Below are positions 54,632 to 63,151 of a stretch of DNA of 64,000 nucleotides, piece by piece. Made by a program: the position numbers and the translations under genes. Under the pieces are notes generated by a model that worked only from the letters and a program-made list of their open reading frames with translations, was not told where the DNA came from and searched no databases. Source of the stretch: Pseudoduganella plicata (GTDB lineage: Bacteria > Pseudomonadota > Gammaproteobacteria > Burkholderiales > Burkholderiaceae_D); contig NZ_CP038026.1 in assembly GCF_004421005.1 (NCBI RefSeq), positions 3,906,001-3,970,000 on the forward strand. The letters are read 5' to 3'. Position 1 is the first letter of the stretch. The number at the start of each line of letters is the position of its first letter.

Positions 54632-55171
54632 ATGGATAAACGCGCGATTTCGCTGGCCGCACTGCTGCTCTGCTCCGTCTCTCTTGCCGCCCCGGTACCA
54701 GACAGCTGCCCCGCCATTGGCAGGAACGGTGTCGCCGAACTGCATCGCGACTGGCTCATGACGGGCTGGGAGCGCAATGCGGGTGACCCGCCATTCAACT
54801 TCCGCAAGGACCTCGGGCGCTACTACGATTTCACCCGCACGGACCTGAGCCTGTTCGACGATTTCGACCCCGAGCTGAAGGTGCGCACGACGGCCGACGA
54901 CTATGGCAAGGTCTGGTACGGTCTCGTGCCCAGATTCCGCAGTGTCCATCACAAGATCACCGAACAGCCGACCGTCGTCGCGGCGGGGCCGCGCTACAGC
55001 CACTCGGTAATGGAGTTCGCATTCGAGGTCACACCGAACGAGGGCGCGCCCATGTACCTGGTGTCGCGCACGTCGATCCTGTGGCGCTGCGGCGTTGACG
55101 GCTGGAAGATCTTCCGCGAGCATAACTCGGCGCGGCCGGCCGATGCGGCCGTGTACCGCAACGCACGCTGA
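54632..55171 (+). CDS. Exported protein of unknown function
   Basis: A 179-residue protein with a signal peptide (AISLAALLLCSVSLAAPVPD). The mature part (NGVAELHRDWLMTGWERNAG, PPFNFRKDLGRYYDFTRTDL, KVRTTADDYGKVWYGLVPRF, RTSILWRCGVDGWKIFREHN) looks like an NTF2/SnoaL-type fold with a terminal aromatic strand. Two cysteines may form a disulphide. The ATG follows AAGGAGATACATC. It lies 170 bp downstream of the quinone reductase gene and is convergent with the second LysR gene. Confidence 0.75.
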   Translation: MDKRAISLAALLLCSVSLAAPVPDSCPAIGRNGVAELHRDWLMTGWERNAGDPPFNFRKDLGRYYDFTRTDLSLFDDFDPELKVRTTADDYGKVWYGLVPRFRSVHHKITEQPTVVAAGPRYSHSVMEFAFEVTPNEGAPMYLVSRTSILWRCGVDGWKIFREHNSARPADAAVYRNAR

Positions 55172-55188
55172 GCTCCGGGGGCAGCGAA

Positions 55189-56082
55189 CTACCGGCTGCC
55201 CTTCAGCTGTTCGACAAACCAGCGGCCCGCCGGTCCCGGCGGCATGTCCTTCCGATGGATCGCATGCATGGAAAAGCCCTGTCCCATCACGGGGCTGGTT
55301 TCCAGCGTCAGCTTGACCAGCGTCCCTTCGCGCAGGTCGTTCTCCACCATATGCAGCGGCATCGTGCCCCAGCCCAGGCCCGCCTTGAGAAAGGCGTGCT
55401 TGGCGCCCAGGTCCGCCAGGCGCCACACGCCCTGCGACACGACACCGAAATCCCTGCCGGTGGTTAGCGGCGAGCGATCCGTCAGCACCAGCTGCACGTG
55501 CGTTGCGGCGACCGAGCGCAGGATCACGCCCTGGTGCAGCGCAAGCGGATGGCAGGGCGCGGCCACGGCGACAGCCGGCACGTCGAGCAGGTAGTCCGAT
55601 ACGCAATCCTGCGGCACGTCCGGCAGCGAGCCGATGACGGCGATGCGGCACTGCCCGGCCAGCAGCGGCTGCACGACGGCGCCCAGCGCCTCGACGAACA
55701 GGCGCAGCGGCGTGGCGGGATAACGCTGCTGGAATGCCTGCACGGCCGCCGTCAGCGTGGCGATCGGGAACATGACGTCCACCGCCACCGCCAGTTCCGG
55801 CTCAAGCCCTTCCGACAGCGTGCGCGCCCGCGCCTTGAACGCGTCCATGCCAGCCACCGCGCCGCGCGCGCCTTCCAGCAGTGCTGCGCCGGCCTCGGTC
55901 AGGCGAGGGTAGCGCGCGCTGCGGTCGAACAGCGTCAGCCCCACCTGCAGCTCCAGGTTGGCCAGCGTGTGGCTGACCACGGACTGCGCGCGCCGCAGGC
56001 GCCGCCCTGCCGCCGAAAAGCTGCCTTCTTCGGCGGCCGCGATAAAGGTCCGTAACTGATCCAGGGTGAGCGCTTCGAGCAT
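55189..56082 (-). CDS. LysR-family regulator
   Basis: A 297-residue LTTR: TFIAAAEEGSFSAAGRRLRR, VSHTLANLELQVGLTLFDRS (wHTH), then an effector domain (ELAVAVDVMFPIATLTAAVQ). It is divergent from the doxX gene; the shared 130-bp region has an 8-bp inverted repeat (ATCCATCT at 56081-56088, AGATGGAT at 56128-56135) and an ATAT-N13-ATAT element that could bind it. Confidence 0.93.
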   Translation of the reverse strand: MLEALTLDQLRTFIAAAEEGSFSAAGRRLRRAQSVVSHTLANLELQVGLTLFDRSARYPRLTEAGAALLEGARGAVAGMDAFKARARTLSEGLEPELAVAVDVMFPIATLTAAVQAFQQRYPATPLRLFVEALGAVVQPLLAGQCRIAVIGSLPDVPQDCVSDYLLDVPAVAVAAPCHPLALHQGVILRSVAATHVQLVLTDRSPLTTGRDFGVVSQGVWRLADLGAKHAFLKAGLGWGTMPLHMVENDLREGTLVKLTLETSPVMGQGFSMHAIHRKDMPPGPAGRWFVEQLKGSR

Positions 56083-56135
56083 CCATCTATCCTTTCGATA
56101 TTTGTCATCTAATTATATTGGATTCACAGATGGAT
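56081..56135. promoter_or_regulatory. Inverted repeat in the LysR-doxX intergenic region
   Basis: ATCCATCT (56081-56088) and AGATGGAT (56128-56135) are exact reverse complements, 39 bp apart, around an AT-rich block with TTGTCATCTAATTATATT. The left arm overlaps the LysR start. It is a candidate operator for autoregulation and divergent control. Confidence 0.35.
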
Positions 56136-56213
56136 CGTCGACGCCTAAGATACATCCATACCCGCTGACAAAACAAACGGCGGCCCACCCAAACGATGAA
56201 AAAGGAAACGATC

Positions 56214-56648
56214 ATGAACACGACCACCAACACCGCCAACACCACCGCCATCCCTGCCATCGGCCGCATCCTGCTGGCTGCCATCTTTGTCATCAGCGGC
56301 ATCGGCAAGATCGCCGCGCCCGCCGCGACCATCGGCTATATCCAGGCCATGGGCCTGCCGTTCGCCACGCTGGGGCTGGCGATCGCCGTCATCGTCGAAC
56401 TGGGCGGCGGCGTGCTGCTGGCGCTGGGCTACAAAACCCGTCTCGTGGCGGCGGTGCTGGCGGCGTTCTCGGTCGTGACGGCGATTGCGTTCCACGGCGC
56501 GATCGGCGACCAGAACCAGTTCATCCACCTGCTGAAGAACTTCGCCATGGCTGGCGGCCTGCTGCAGGTGGTGGCGTTCGGTGCCGGTGCCTTCAGCATC
56601 GACAATCGCACGGTCCGTACCGCCCAGCGCGTGCAGCGCGCAGCGTAA
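56214..56648 (+). CDS. DoxX-family membrane protein
   Basis: A 144-residue protein with four hydrophobic helices: IGRILLAAIFVISGIGKIAA, FATLGLAIAVIVELGGGVLL, RLVAAVLAAFSVVTAIAFHG and FAMAGGLLQVVAFGAG. This is the DoxX/DUF417-like pattern linked to quinone-dependent oxidation and to stress. ATG 56214 has AAAGGAAACG; the in-frame ATG at 56196 lacks a site. A strong terminator follows. Divergent from LysR. Confidence 0.92.
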   Translation: MNTTTNTANTTAIPAIGRILLAAIFVISGIGKIAAPAATIGYIQAMGLPFATLGLAIAVIVELGGGVLLALGYKTRLVAAVLAAFSVVTAIAFHGAIGDQNQFIHLLKNFAMAGGLLQVVAFGAGAFSIDNRTVRTAQRVQRAA

Positions 56649-56660
56649 TCGGGGAGTGAA

Positions 56661-56709
56661 GCCGCCGGGGGCCATCAGCGTGGAAACGCTGATGGCCCCC
56701 GGCGGTTTT
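56661..56709 (+). terminator. Rho-independent terminator of doxX
   Basis: A 20-bp stem (CCGCCGGGGGCCATCAGCGT, loop GGAA, exact complement) followed by TTTTT, 12 bp after the stop. It is the strongest terminator in the window. Confidence 0.95.
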
Positions 56710-56787
56710 TGTCGTGCGTCGGCAGGGAAGCAGCGCCCCGGCGAAATGCGGTAGCATTGTGCTAACTACCAACCGAAGGAGCCCATC

Positions 56788-57225
56788 ATGACCGAGCAAG
56801 CCGCAGGACAACGCACGCTGGTGTCGTTGCAGATCAACGCGCAACCGCTGAACGAAGGGCAGCTCGATGTCCTGTTCACGGGAGTCGATGCCGCCGGCGA
56901 CCCGCTGACAGGCAGCGTCATGGTGCTGACGCAGCAGTTTATGCAGTCACGCGACAACCTGATCCAGGCTGCGGCTATGATGGCGCCCGCGCCGGTAGGC
57001 TCGTATGGGCAGGACCAGGCACGCGTAGGCTTAAACCTCGCGCAAGGCGGCAGCGGTGGCCTCGAGTTCGTGTTTACGGTTGCCTACCCCACGGGTGAGC
57101 CAGGCTACGAGCCGCCATCGCTGCGCGCACCCGTCAGCAGCGCCGCGCTCACCCGGCTGGCCGATGGGCTGGGGCAGATCGTGCAAGGCGGGCAGAAAGT
57201 CGTAGACTGGGCACCCGCGCAATGA
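56788..57225 (+). CDS. Conserved hypothetical protein
   Basis: A 145-residue soluble protein without a recognised family. Visible features are TLVSLQINAQPLNEGQLDVL, TGSVMVLTQQFMQSRDNLIQ, ARVGLNLAQGGSGGLEFVFT and a helical C-terminus. No signal peptide. Good AAGGAG site. It may be co-transcribed with the gene starting 48 bp downstream. Confidence 0.65.
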   Translation: MTEQAAGQRTLVSLQINAQPLNEGQLDVLFTGVDAAGDPLTGSVMVLTQQFMQSRDNLIQAAAMMAPAPVGSYGQDQARVGLNLAQGGSGGLEFVFTVAYPTGEPGYEPPSLRAPVSSAALTRLADGLGQIVQGGQKVVDWAPAQ

Positions 57226-57273
57226 GTTTTGCCGCGCTGTCCCGTGCCGGCCAATGGATGACAGGATCCGGAT

Positions 57274-58380
57274 TTGCGTGCTGAATCGATACATCGCCAG
57301 GTAGCGCTGGTAAGCTATGGCTCGCTGTTCCTGCGTAGCCAGAACACGCTGGAAGACTGGTATCCCCACGCGGTCTTCCACAACGCGCGGTTCGTGTTTC
57401 GCGCGTCCGCCGACAACGCCTTGCTGGCCGACGATTTTACGTTGTGGTTGAGCATACTGAAGGGCGCCGGCGCCGTGCGGCTGTCGCTGCATGGGGCAGA
57501 CGAATTCGCGGCGACCGTGCCGAGGGACGAGCGCCGCCGCGCTTATGCCGTGGTGGTGCATTACGCGGATGGCTACCAGATCTGGACGGTTGGTGCGGAG
57601 GAAGCGGCCTGGCGGGCCAACCCGACCTTTAAGGAAGGTCCGGATTACTGGCACTACTTCAACGCGACTGGCCACGCTTCAGCCATCGACACGTATTGGG
57701 GCGGCGAGAAACTTCCCGGCAGGTTCGAGGTCCCCGCGACGGACTGGAAAGCGCTGGCGGCGACAATCGGCGCGGATCTCGACATCAAGCTCCCGTCGGG
57801 CCTTGGTCCTGCCGCGCCATTTATCCTGCCCCAATTCGACCATTCAACGCGGACGGTACTTCCGCTGCTGCCGCCATCGCACGCATGGCCGGCGCACCGG
57901 CTGGCGGCGGCGCTGGATCGGGAGCAGGGCAAATTCGCCAACGACACCCATCCGAAAAACGAGGGCAACGTGTTCCAGCATCTGGACGATCAGGCCGCCG
58001 CCGAACTGACGCATTGGGCCGGGCGCCTGGACAGCTGGATGAACGAAGTGCTGATTCGCGGCGCGAACGACTGCGCCGGTGCCGGTGCAAACAGCCGCGA
58101 CACGCCATTCATGCGACACCAGCCGCCGCCGCCAGGGCCGCATTCGCATGACGCGGCAGACGTGAACGCCGTCACGCCACCGCTGTCCCAGGCGGTGGAC
58201 AAAGCGTCGACGCCCGGCAAGTGGACCGACCGGATTGCTTTTGCCATCGCCATCGCGGTGTTCACGTTGTTCGTGGTCGCCATCGCCCACGTGATTCCCG
58301 ATTTCCCCTGGCTGGCAATCTTCATCGCGCTGCCGTTCGCGCTGCATGGGCACTACAGGAAGAAAGACCGTCAGGCCTGA
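57274..58380 (+). CDS. Unknown protein with C-terminal membrane hairpin
   Basis: A 368-residue protein I cannot assign. The soluble part (~1-290) begins RQVALVSYGSLFLRSQNTLE and contains VHYADGYQIWTVGAEEAAWR and DTYWGGEKLPGRFEVPATDW. A His/Pro-rich linker follows, and two hydrophobic segments end the protein (RIAFAIAIAVFTLFVVAIAH and PWLAIFIALPFALHGHY). The only start that clears the upstream in-frame stop (57259) is TTG 57274, preceded by AGGATCCGGA. Its last 10 bp overlap the convergent glycosyltransferase gene. Confidence 0.65.
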   Translation: MRAESIHRQVALVSYGSLFLRSQNTLEDWYPHAVFHNARFVFRASADNALLADDFTLWLSILKGAGAVRLSLHGADEFAATVPRDERRRAYAVVVHYADGYQIWTVGAEEAAWRANPTFKEGPDYWHYFNATGHASAIDTYWGGEKLPGRFEVPATDWKALAATIGADLDIKLPSGLGPAAPFILPQFDHSTRTVLPLLPPSHAWPAHRLAAALDREQGKFANDTHPKNEGNVFQHLDDQAAAELTHWAGRLDSWMNEVLIRGANDCAGAGANSRDTPFMRHQPPPPGPHSHDAADVNAVTPPLSQAVDKASTPGKWTDRIAFAIAIAVFTLFVVAIAHVIPDFPWLAIFIALPFALHGHYRKKDRQA

Positions 58381-60893
58381 CCGGCCCCCGCCACCGCCCG
58401 CAGCAGGTACTGCGTCGGCAAGGCATCGCGCTCCGCCATCTCTGCATCGGCCCCCGCCGCCAGCGCCAGCTGCCGCAGCGCCGCCACCATGGCGGTATCG
58501 GGCTGGTGCGCCTGCACGGCGCGGATATCGACCAGATGAAAACCGCAGTCGCGCAGCAGGGCTTCGAGCGACGCGCGCGTGAACAGATGCAGTGAACGGC
58601 GGTCCGGCACGCCGTCTTCCTGATAATGCAGGTTGCCCGATGCGAGCAGGGATTGCACCAGCCAGTTCTGGCCGTTGTTGACACAGGCGACCAGTTCGAC
58701 CTTCCCCAGTGCCTCGCGCCGTATCGTTTGCAGGAACGTCCACGGGTCGCGCAGGCGTTCCAGCGTTTCCGGGAACAGCCAGCACTGCGCCGGCGCCAGC
58801 TGGCGCCATGCGTCGGCGTCCAGTGCTTCCGGGTCGGCGACGACGAAACGCGTGCTCCAGTCCTGCGCCGGCGCCGTGCTGCCGATGCCGACAAAGTGGG
58901 AGTTTGGCTGGCGTGCGCGCCAGGCCTGGGCCAGGGTGGCACCGCCCACTTCCACCACGGTATGCAGACCGGGGCGCAGCAGCGCCAGCATGTCCTCCTG
59001 CCGGGCGCTCGAATGCGCCGGGGGCGGGTACGGCACCGCGTCCACGGGCGCCGGTTCCTCGCGCAGCGGCACGCCAGCGGGGCGCCGGACAACGCTTGCC
59101 AGCAGATCCTCGTAATCGCGTACGAAGCGCGGTGTGTCGAACAGCGGGCTGCTGTTGCGGTTTTCCGCCAGGCGCCGGCGCAACGCAGCCAGGCGCGCGC
59201 GGTCGGTCGCCAGCGCCACCGCCAGTTCCTCGTAGTCCGACAGCGCGTGCGTGACGAGTTCCGGCAGGCCGGCCGCATGCAGCAGGCTGCCCGCCATGCG
59301 CCCGCAAAACGTGCGGCCTGCGCACGTCAGCAGAGGCAAGCCCGCCCACAAGGCGTCGCTGGCCGTCGTGCCGGCGTTGTATGGCGCCGTGTCCAGGAAC
59401 AGGTCGGCCAGCGGCAGGCGCGCCAGGTAGTCCGGTGGCGGGACGCGGGCCGCGAACACCAGCCGGTTGCCCTCGACACCTTGCGCTGCGGCTGCGCGCG
59501 CCAGGTTGTCGCGCGTCTCGTCTTCCTCCGCGAGGAGCCACAGCACGCTGCCCGGCACGCGGCGCAGGATACGCATCCACGCCGCGAACATGTCCGGCGT
59601 GATCTTCGCCGTGCTGTTGAAGGAGCAGAAGACGAACCCCTCGGCCGGCAGCCCTTGCGCGGCCCGGTCGGTGGGCGCGCCGCTGATGCGCCGGCGGTCG
59701 TTGATCTGGAACGTGTGCGGCATGCGCAGCGGCCGCTCCGTGAAATGCGGCTCCAGCCCGGGCGGCAGCACGAACGCATCGGCGATCACGTAATCGATCC
59801 CCGGGACCGCCGTCGGGCCCGGGAAGCCGAGCCACGCCACCTGCACTGGCGCGGGCCGCCAGGCCAGGATGCCGGGCCGCGCCCCCTGCGTCAGGCCGTG
59901 CAGGTCCACCAGGACATCGATCTCGTGGCCGCGGATCGTGCGCGCCGCCGCTTCATCCGTCATGCGGTCGATGCGCACGTAGTGGTCCATGGCGCCGACG
60001 ACGCGGGCGCGCAGCGGCGATTCGTCCTCGCGGCTCCAGCTGAAGGCGTAGACCTCCATGCGCGAGCGGTCGTGCAGTTCGTACAGTTCGGCGGTCAGCA
60101 TCGACACGGCATGCGTGCACAGATCCGACGACAGGTAGCCGATGCGGATGCGCCGGTGCGGGTAGCCGGCCGGGTCGCACAGCGGCGGCAGGTCCGATGG
60201 CACCTTGGCCGCTGCAAAGCGCTGCGCGGCGGCCAGCAGTTCGGCCGGATCGTTCGATGCGCCCAGCATCGTCAGGGCCGACGTATGGCGCTTCTGCTGC
60301 TCGACCGTCACCGCGTCGAATGCCTGCCAGACGGGCCAGCGGCACAGCTTCTGGCGCAGGTGGACCCAGTGCGCCGTGACGGCCGGCTGGTCGGATTTGT
60401 GTTGCAGGCTTTGTGTCAGCACCGCCGCCGCCTCTGGCAGACGCTTGCCGTGTTCCAGCAGGCGGGCGATGAAATTGAGCGTCTGCACGTGCAGCGTCTC
60501 GTTGGCCGGCAGGTCCGGCACGTTTGTCAGGATGGCCTGCCAGGTCGCCAGCGCGTCGTCCGCACGGCCTTGCCGTTCGTACAGCGCGCCCAGGTGCAGG
60601 CGTGCTTCGATGTAGCCGGGATTGAGCGCGATGGCTTTCAGGTAGTCGCCTTCCGCGCGCCTGTCGTCGCCGATGCCGCTGTGGCAGATGGCCAGGTTGA
60701 ACCAGACCGCATACGCCAGCGGCGAGTGCGCATGCGCCAGCCATTGTTCGTACAGCCGCACGGCCGCCTGCGGCGCCCCGTCGTCGATCAGCGCCTGGGC
60801 GGCGTTGAACAGCTCCACCAGCGGCAGGACGCCGCGTTCGGCCTGCATGAACAGAGCATCGGAAGGGGACGTCGGGTTGGCGTTGTCACTCAT
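58371..60893 (-). CDS. SPINDLY-type O-GlcNAc transferase with C-terminal methyltransferase-like domain
   Basis: An 840-residue protein in three parts. Residues ~20-190 are TPR-like helices (AVWFNLAICHSGIGDDRRAE, YIEARLHLGALYERQGRADD). Residues ~225-600 are the GT41 catalytic region: RIRIGYLSSDLCTHAVSMLT, DVLVDLHGLTQGARPGIL, RPAPVQVAWLGFPGPTAVPG, FVFCSFNSTAKITPDMF, LADLFLDTAPYNAGTTASDA. Residues ~630-840 are a diverged class I methyltransferase-like fold (ALLRPGLHTVVEVGGATLAQ, HLFTRASLEALLRDCGFHLV). It would attach GlcNAc (or another sugar) to proteins. The methyltransferase-like part lacks an obvious SAM loop, so it may be a binding domain. Confidence 0.9.
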   Translation of the reverse strand: MSDNANPTSPSDALFMQAERGVLPLVELFNAAQALIDDGAPQAAVRLYEQWLAHAHSPLAYAVWFNLAICHSGIGDDRRAEGDYLKAIALNPGYIEARLHLGALYERQGRADDALATWQAILTNVPDLPANETLHVQTLNFIARLLEHGKRLPEAAAVLTQSLQHKSDQPAVTAHWVHLRQKLCRWPVWQAFDAVTVEQQKRHTSALTMLGASNDPAELLAAAQRFAAAKVPSDLPPLCDPAGYPHRRIRIGYLSSDLCTHAVSMLTAELYELHDRSRMEVYAFSWSREDESPLRARVVGAMDHYVRIDRMTDEAAARTIRGHEIDVLVDLHGLTQGARPGILAWRPAPVQVAWLGFPGPTAVPGIDYVIADAFVLPPGLEPHFTERPLRMPHTFQINDRRRISGAPTDRAAQGLPAEGFVFCSFNSTAKITPDMFAAWMRILRRVPGSVLWLLAEEDETRDNLARAAAAQGVEGNRLVFAARVPPPDYLARLPLADLFLDTAPYNAGTTASDALWAGLPLLTCAGRTFCGRMAGSLLHAAGLPELVTHALSDYEELAVALATDRARLAALRRRLAENRNSSPLFDTPRFVRDYEDLLASVVRRPAGVPLREEPAPVDAVPYPPPAHSSARQEDMLALLRPGLHTVVEVGGATLAQAWRARQPNSHFVGIGSTAPAQDWSTRFVVADPEALDADAWRQLAPAQCWLFPETLERLRDPWTFLQTIRREALGKVELVACVNNGQNWLVQSLLASGNLHYQEDGVPDRRSLHLFTRASLEALLRDCGFHLVDIRAVQAHQPDTAMVAALRQLALAAGADAEMAERDALPTQYLLRAVAGAGQA

Positions 60894-61026
60894 CCTGGGG
60901 GGCCGTCTCTCGAGAGAATGCTGCAGTGTTGTCGTGTAGAGTAATCATACTCCGTTGCGCGTGGCGCCCGGCACGGGCACCACGGATACGGTTAAGATGG
61001 CGGGGCCGCCATTTTCGTTGCCGCCC

Positions 61027-61845
61027 ATGCTCAAGACACCTGCCGCCTTCACCGCCCTGATCGACCCGCCAGAACACGTCGAGCATCGGCTGACGTTCAT
61101 CTTCCACAAGAGTCAGATCCTGCTGCGCAGCGATGACCTGTCGGTGCCGGAAGTTCCGCCGTCCGATCTGGCGCTGCCGCCGGAGCGGCTGCATGCGGTG
61201 GGGCTGTGGCAGGGCCGCTATTGCCAGAGTGCGTGGACCGACAACACCGACTTCGCCCCTGCGGGCTATGCGTGGCACAGTCTGCGCTCGCTCTTCGGCA
61301 GCGTCGATGACGAGTTTATTGGCCTGGCCGGACGCGCCAGCCAGATCGCCGACTGGGCACGCACGCATCGCTATTGCGGCGTCTGCGCGACGCCGATGGG
61401 GCGCCTGGGCGGGGAGCGTGCCTACAAATGCGGTGCCTGCGGTCACACGGCGTACCCGCAGATCTGCCCGGCGATGATGGTGCTGATCCGCGATGGCGAG
61501 CGGGTACTGCTGGCCAAGCACACCCGCTCGCCGGCCGGACTGTTCACGGCGCTGGCGGGCTTTGTCGAAGCGGGCGAATCGGTCGAGGAGGCGGTGCACC
61601 GCGAGGTGTACGAGGAAGTGGGCCTGCGCGTGCACCGTCTGCAATATTTCAGCAGCCAGGCGTGGCCCTTCCCGAATTCGCTGATGATCGCCTACACGGC
61701 CGAGTATCTCGACGGCACGATCCGGGTCGATGCGGCCGAAATCGAGGAGGCCCGCTGGTTCGGACCGGACGACGAATGGCCGCAAACGCCGCACACCATC
61801 TCGATTGCCAGCGCATTGTTAGCCGCCAACCGCCCAGGGCGCTGA
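61027..61845 (+). CDS. nudC: NAD+ diphosphatase / NAD-cap decapping hydrolase (Nudix)
   Basis: A 272-residue NudC: zinc ribbon with CGVC...CGAC (RYCGVCATPMGRLGG, YKCGACGHTAYPQ), a perfect Nudix box GX5EX7REUXEEXGU (GFVEAGESVEEAVHREVYEE), and SSQAWPFPNSLM, the NudC-specific SQPWPFPxS array with Ala for Pro. It cleaves NADH/NAD+ and removes NAD caps from RNA. Start choice: ATG 61027 gives the usual N-terminus; ATG 60997 is in frame upstream. Confidence 0.94.
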   Translation: MLKTPAAFTALIDPPEHVEHRLTFIFHKSQILLRSDDLSVPEVPPSDLALPPERLHAVGLWQGRYCQSAWTDNTDFAPAGYAWHSLRSLFGSVDDEFIGLAGRASQIADWARTHRYCGVCATPMGRLGGERAYKCGACGHTAYPQICPAMMVLIRDGERVLLAKHTRSPAGLFTALAGFVEAGESVEEAVHREVYEEVGLRVHRLQYFSSQAWPFPNSLMIAYTAEYLDGTIRVDAAEIEEARWFGPDDEWPQTPHTISIASALLAANRPGR

Positions 61846-61950
61846 GCATCGCGACCCGCCAATGTGTTTCCGCGCCGCAGGTAAGGCAGGGCAACTTTAT
61901 CGAACTTTCTGTATACTGGCGGATACTCTTTTAAATTGGCAGTCTCAATC

Positions 61951-62514
61951 ATGTCTAAAGAAGCATTTTCCGAGCACGACTGGCGTCGCCTCCTGACCAC
62001 GCTGGGCGAGGACCCGGACCGGCCTGGGCTGGCGGAAACGCCGCACCGCGTGGCCAAGGCCTGGAAGCACTGGACGTCCGGCTACGACCAGGACCCTGTC
62101 GCACTGCTGAAGGCGTTCGAGGACGGTGCGGAGGAATATAACGAACTGATCGTCGTGCGCAACATTCCCGTCTACAGCCATTGCGAGCATCACCTGGCGC
62201 CGTTCTTCGGCAAGGCGACCGTGGGCTATCTGCCGAACGGCAAGATCGTCGGCCTGTCGAAGCTGACCCGTCTGGTTGACTGCTTTGCCAAGCGGCTGCA
62301 GGTGCAGGAGCGCCTGACGGTGCAGATCGCCAATACGCTGATGGAAGTGCTGGAACCGAAAGCCGTGGGCGTGGTCATCAAGTGCCGCCACATGTGCATG
62401 GAAAGCCGCGGCATCCGCACGCCGGGCGAAGAGACGATCACCTCGTCGATGCTGGGCGAGCTGCAGCCGAACCTGGGGCTGCGCACGGAGTTCCTCGCCC
62501 TCGCGCGCGACTGA
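61951..62514 (+). CDS. folE: GTP cyclohydrolase I
   Basis: A 187-residue FolE: GEDPDRPGLAETPHRVAKAW, VRNIPVYSHCEHHLAPFFGK, GLSKLTRLVDCFAKRLQVQE, CRHMCMESRGIRTPG. The zinc ligands are Cys and His in SHCEHHLAP and Cys in KCRHMCM. It makes dihydroneopterin triphosphate for folate. ATG 61951 is the normal start. It is on the same strand as nudC, ~100 bp apart, with a TATACT at 61912-61917 as a possible -10 of its own. Confidence 0.97.
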   Translation: MSKEAFSEHDWRRLLTTLGEDPDRPGLAETPHRVAKAWKHWTSGYDQDPVALLKAFEDGAEEYNELIVVRNIPVYSHCEHHLAPFFGKATVGYLPNGKIVGLSKLTRLVDCFAKRLQVQERLTVQIANTLMEVLEPKAVGVVIKCRHMCMESRGIRTPGEETITSSMLGELQPNLGLRTEFLALARD

Positions 62515-62539
62515 TCGCGGTCATCACAGCAGAGGCTGT

Positions 62540-62614
62540 GACAACATCGGGGTCAGGCACAGATGTTGTCACGCGCGCGTGCTGACAACATTCGTGCCTG
62601 ACCCCGATGTTGTC
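62540..62614. repeat. Dispersed palindromic repeat (family B)
   Basis: GACAACATCGGGGTCAGGCA plus one C (62540-62560) is repeated exactly in inverse at 62594-62614. Between them a second, nested inverted repeat (ATGTTGTCA/TGACAACAT) surrounds GCGCGCG. The element sits between convergent folE and the lipoprotein gene and could terminate both. Confidence 0.85.
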
Positions 62615-62628
62615 AGCGGGCTCGGCCG

Positions 62629-63033
62629 TTACTGGGCTTCGGGCGCTTCGGTGAAGCGGAACTGGTCGATCTCGGCCTTGAAGTCGCCCAGTTTTTGACC
62701 CGTGGCGTCTCCCTCGACGCCCAGCAGCGCGCAGTTCTGCGTGTCCACGTGCCAGACTTGTTTGCCTGAACGCAAGCTCCAGCGGTTGTTGCCTTCGCTG
62801 AACAATTCCAGATTGGTGTCCTCCAGCGGCAGCTCTCCCAGCGGGATGGTGCGCTGGCAATCGGGCATGCGCGCGGCCATCAGCGTAAAACGTCCATCCT
62901 CGCTCCAGAAATAATCCTGCTGCCGGCGCACGGTGAGGCGGTGCTCCTGCGTGCTGTCCGCGTAGTACGTGGCGGAATCGTTGTAGCAGCCGGCTAGAAG
63001 CAACAGTGCGAGAGGGGTGGCAATGGTGCGCAT
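62629..63033 (-). CDS. Small lipoprotein of unknown function
   Basis: A 134-residue protein with a lipobox (TPLALLLLAGCYND). The mature part (ATYYADSTQEHRLTVRRQQD, YFWSEDGRFTLMAARMPDCQ, ELFSEGNNRWSLRSGKQVWH, NCALLGVEGDATGQKLGDFK) is beta-rich with two cysteines. No family recognised. ATG 63033 places the lipobox at a normal distance; the upstream ATG 63057 is in frame but less good. Confidence 0.75.
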   Translation of the reverse strand: MRTIATPLALLLLAGCYNDSATYYADSTQEHRLTVRRQQDYFWSEDGRFTLMAARMPDCQRTIPLGELPLEDTNLELFSEGNNRWSLRSGKQVWHVDTQNCALLGVEGDATGQKLGDFKAEIDQFRFTEAPEAQ

Positions 63034-63151
63034 GGGAAAGTAAAGCCTGGTTGACATTAGCGCCGATTATAGCGGCTGCGCACGATAGGCCACGGTATCC
63101 ATTGCATTTAAGATAAACTTATAGTTTCAATCCGCTTGTCCAATCAATAAC

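Noticed and set aside
58626..60944. 772-codon open frame antisense to the O-GlcNAc transferase gene
   Set aside because: High-GC shadow with the same biased composition; no recognisable motif.
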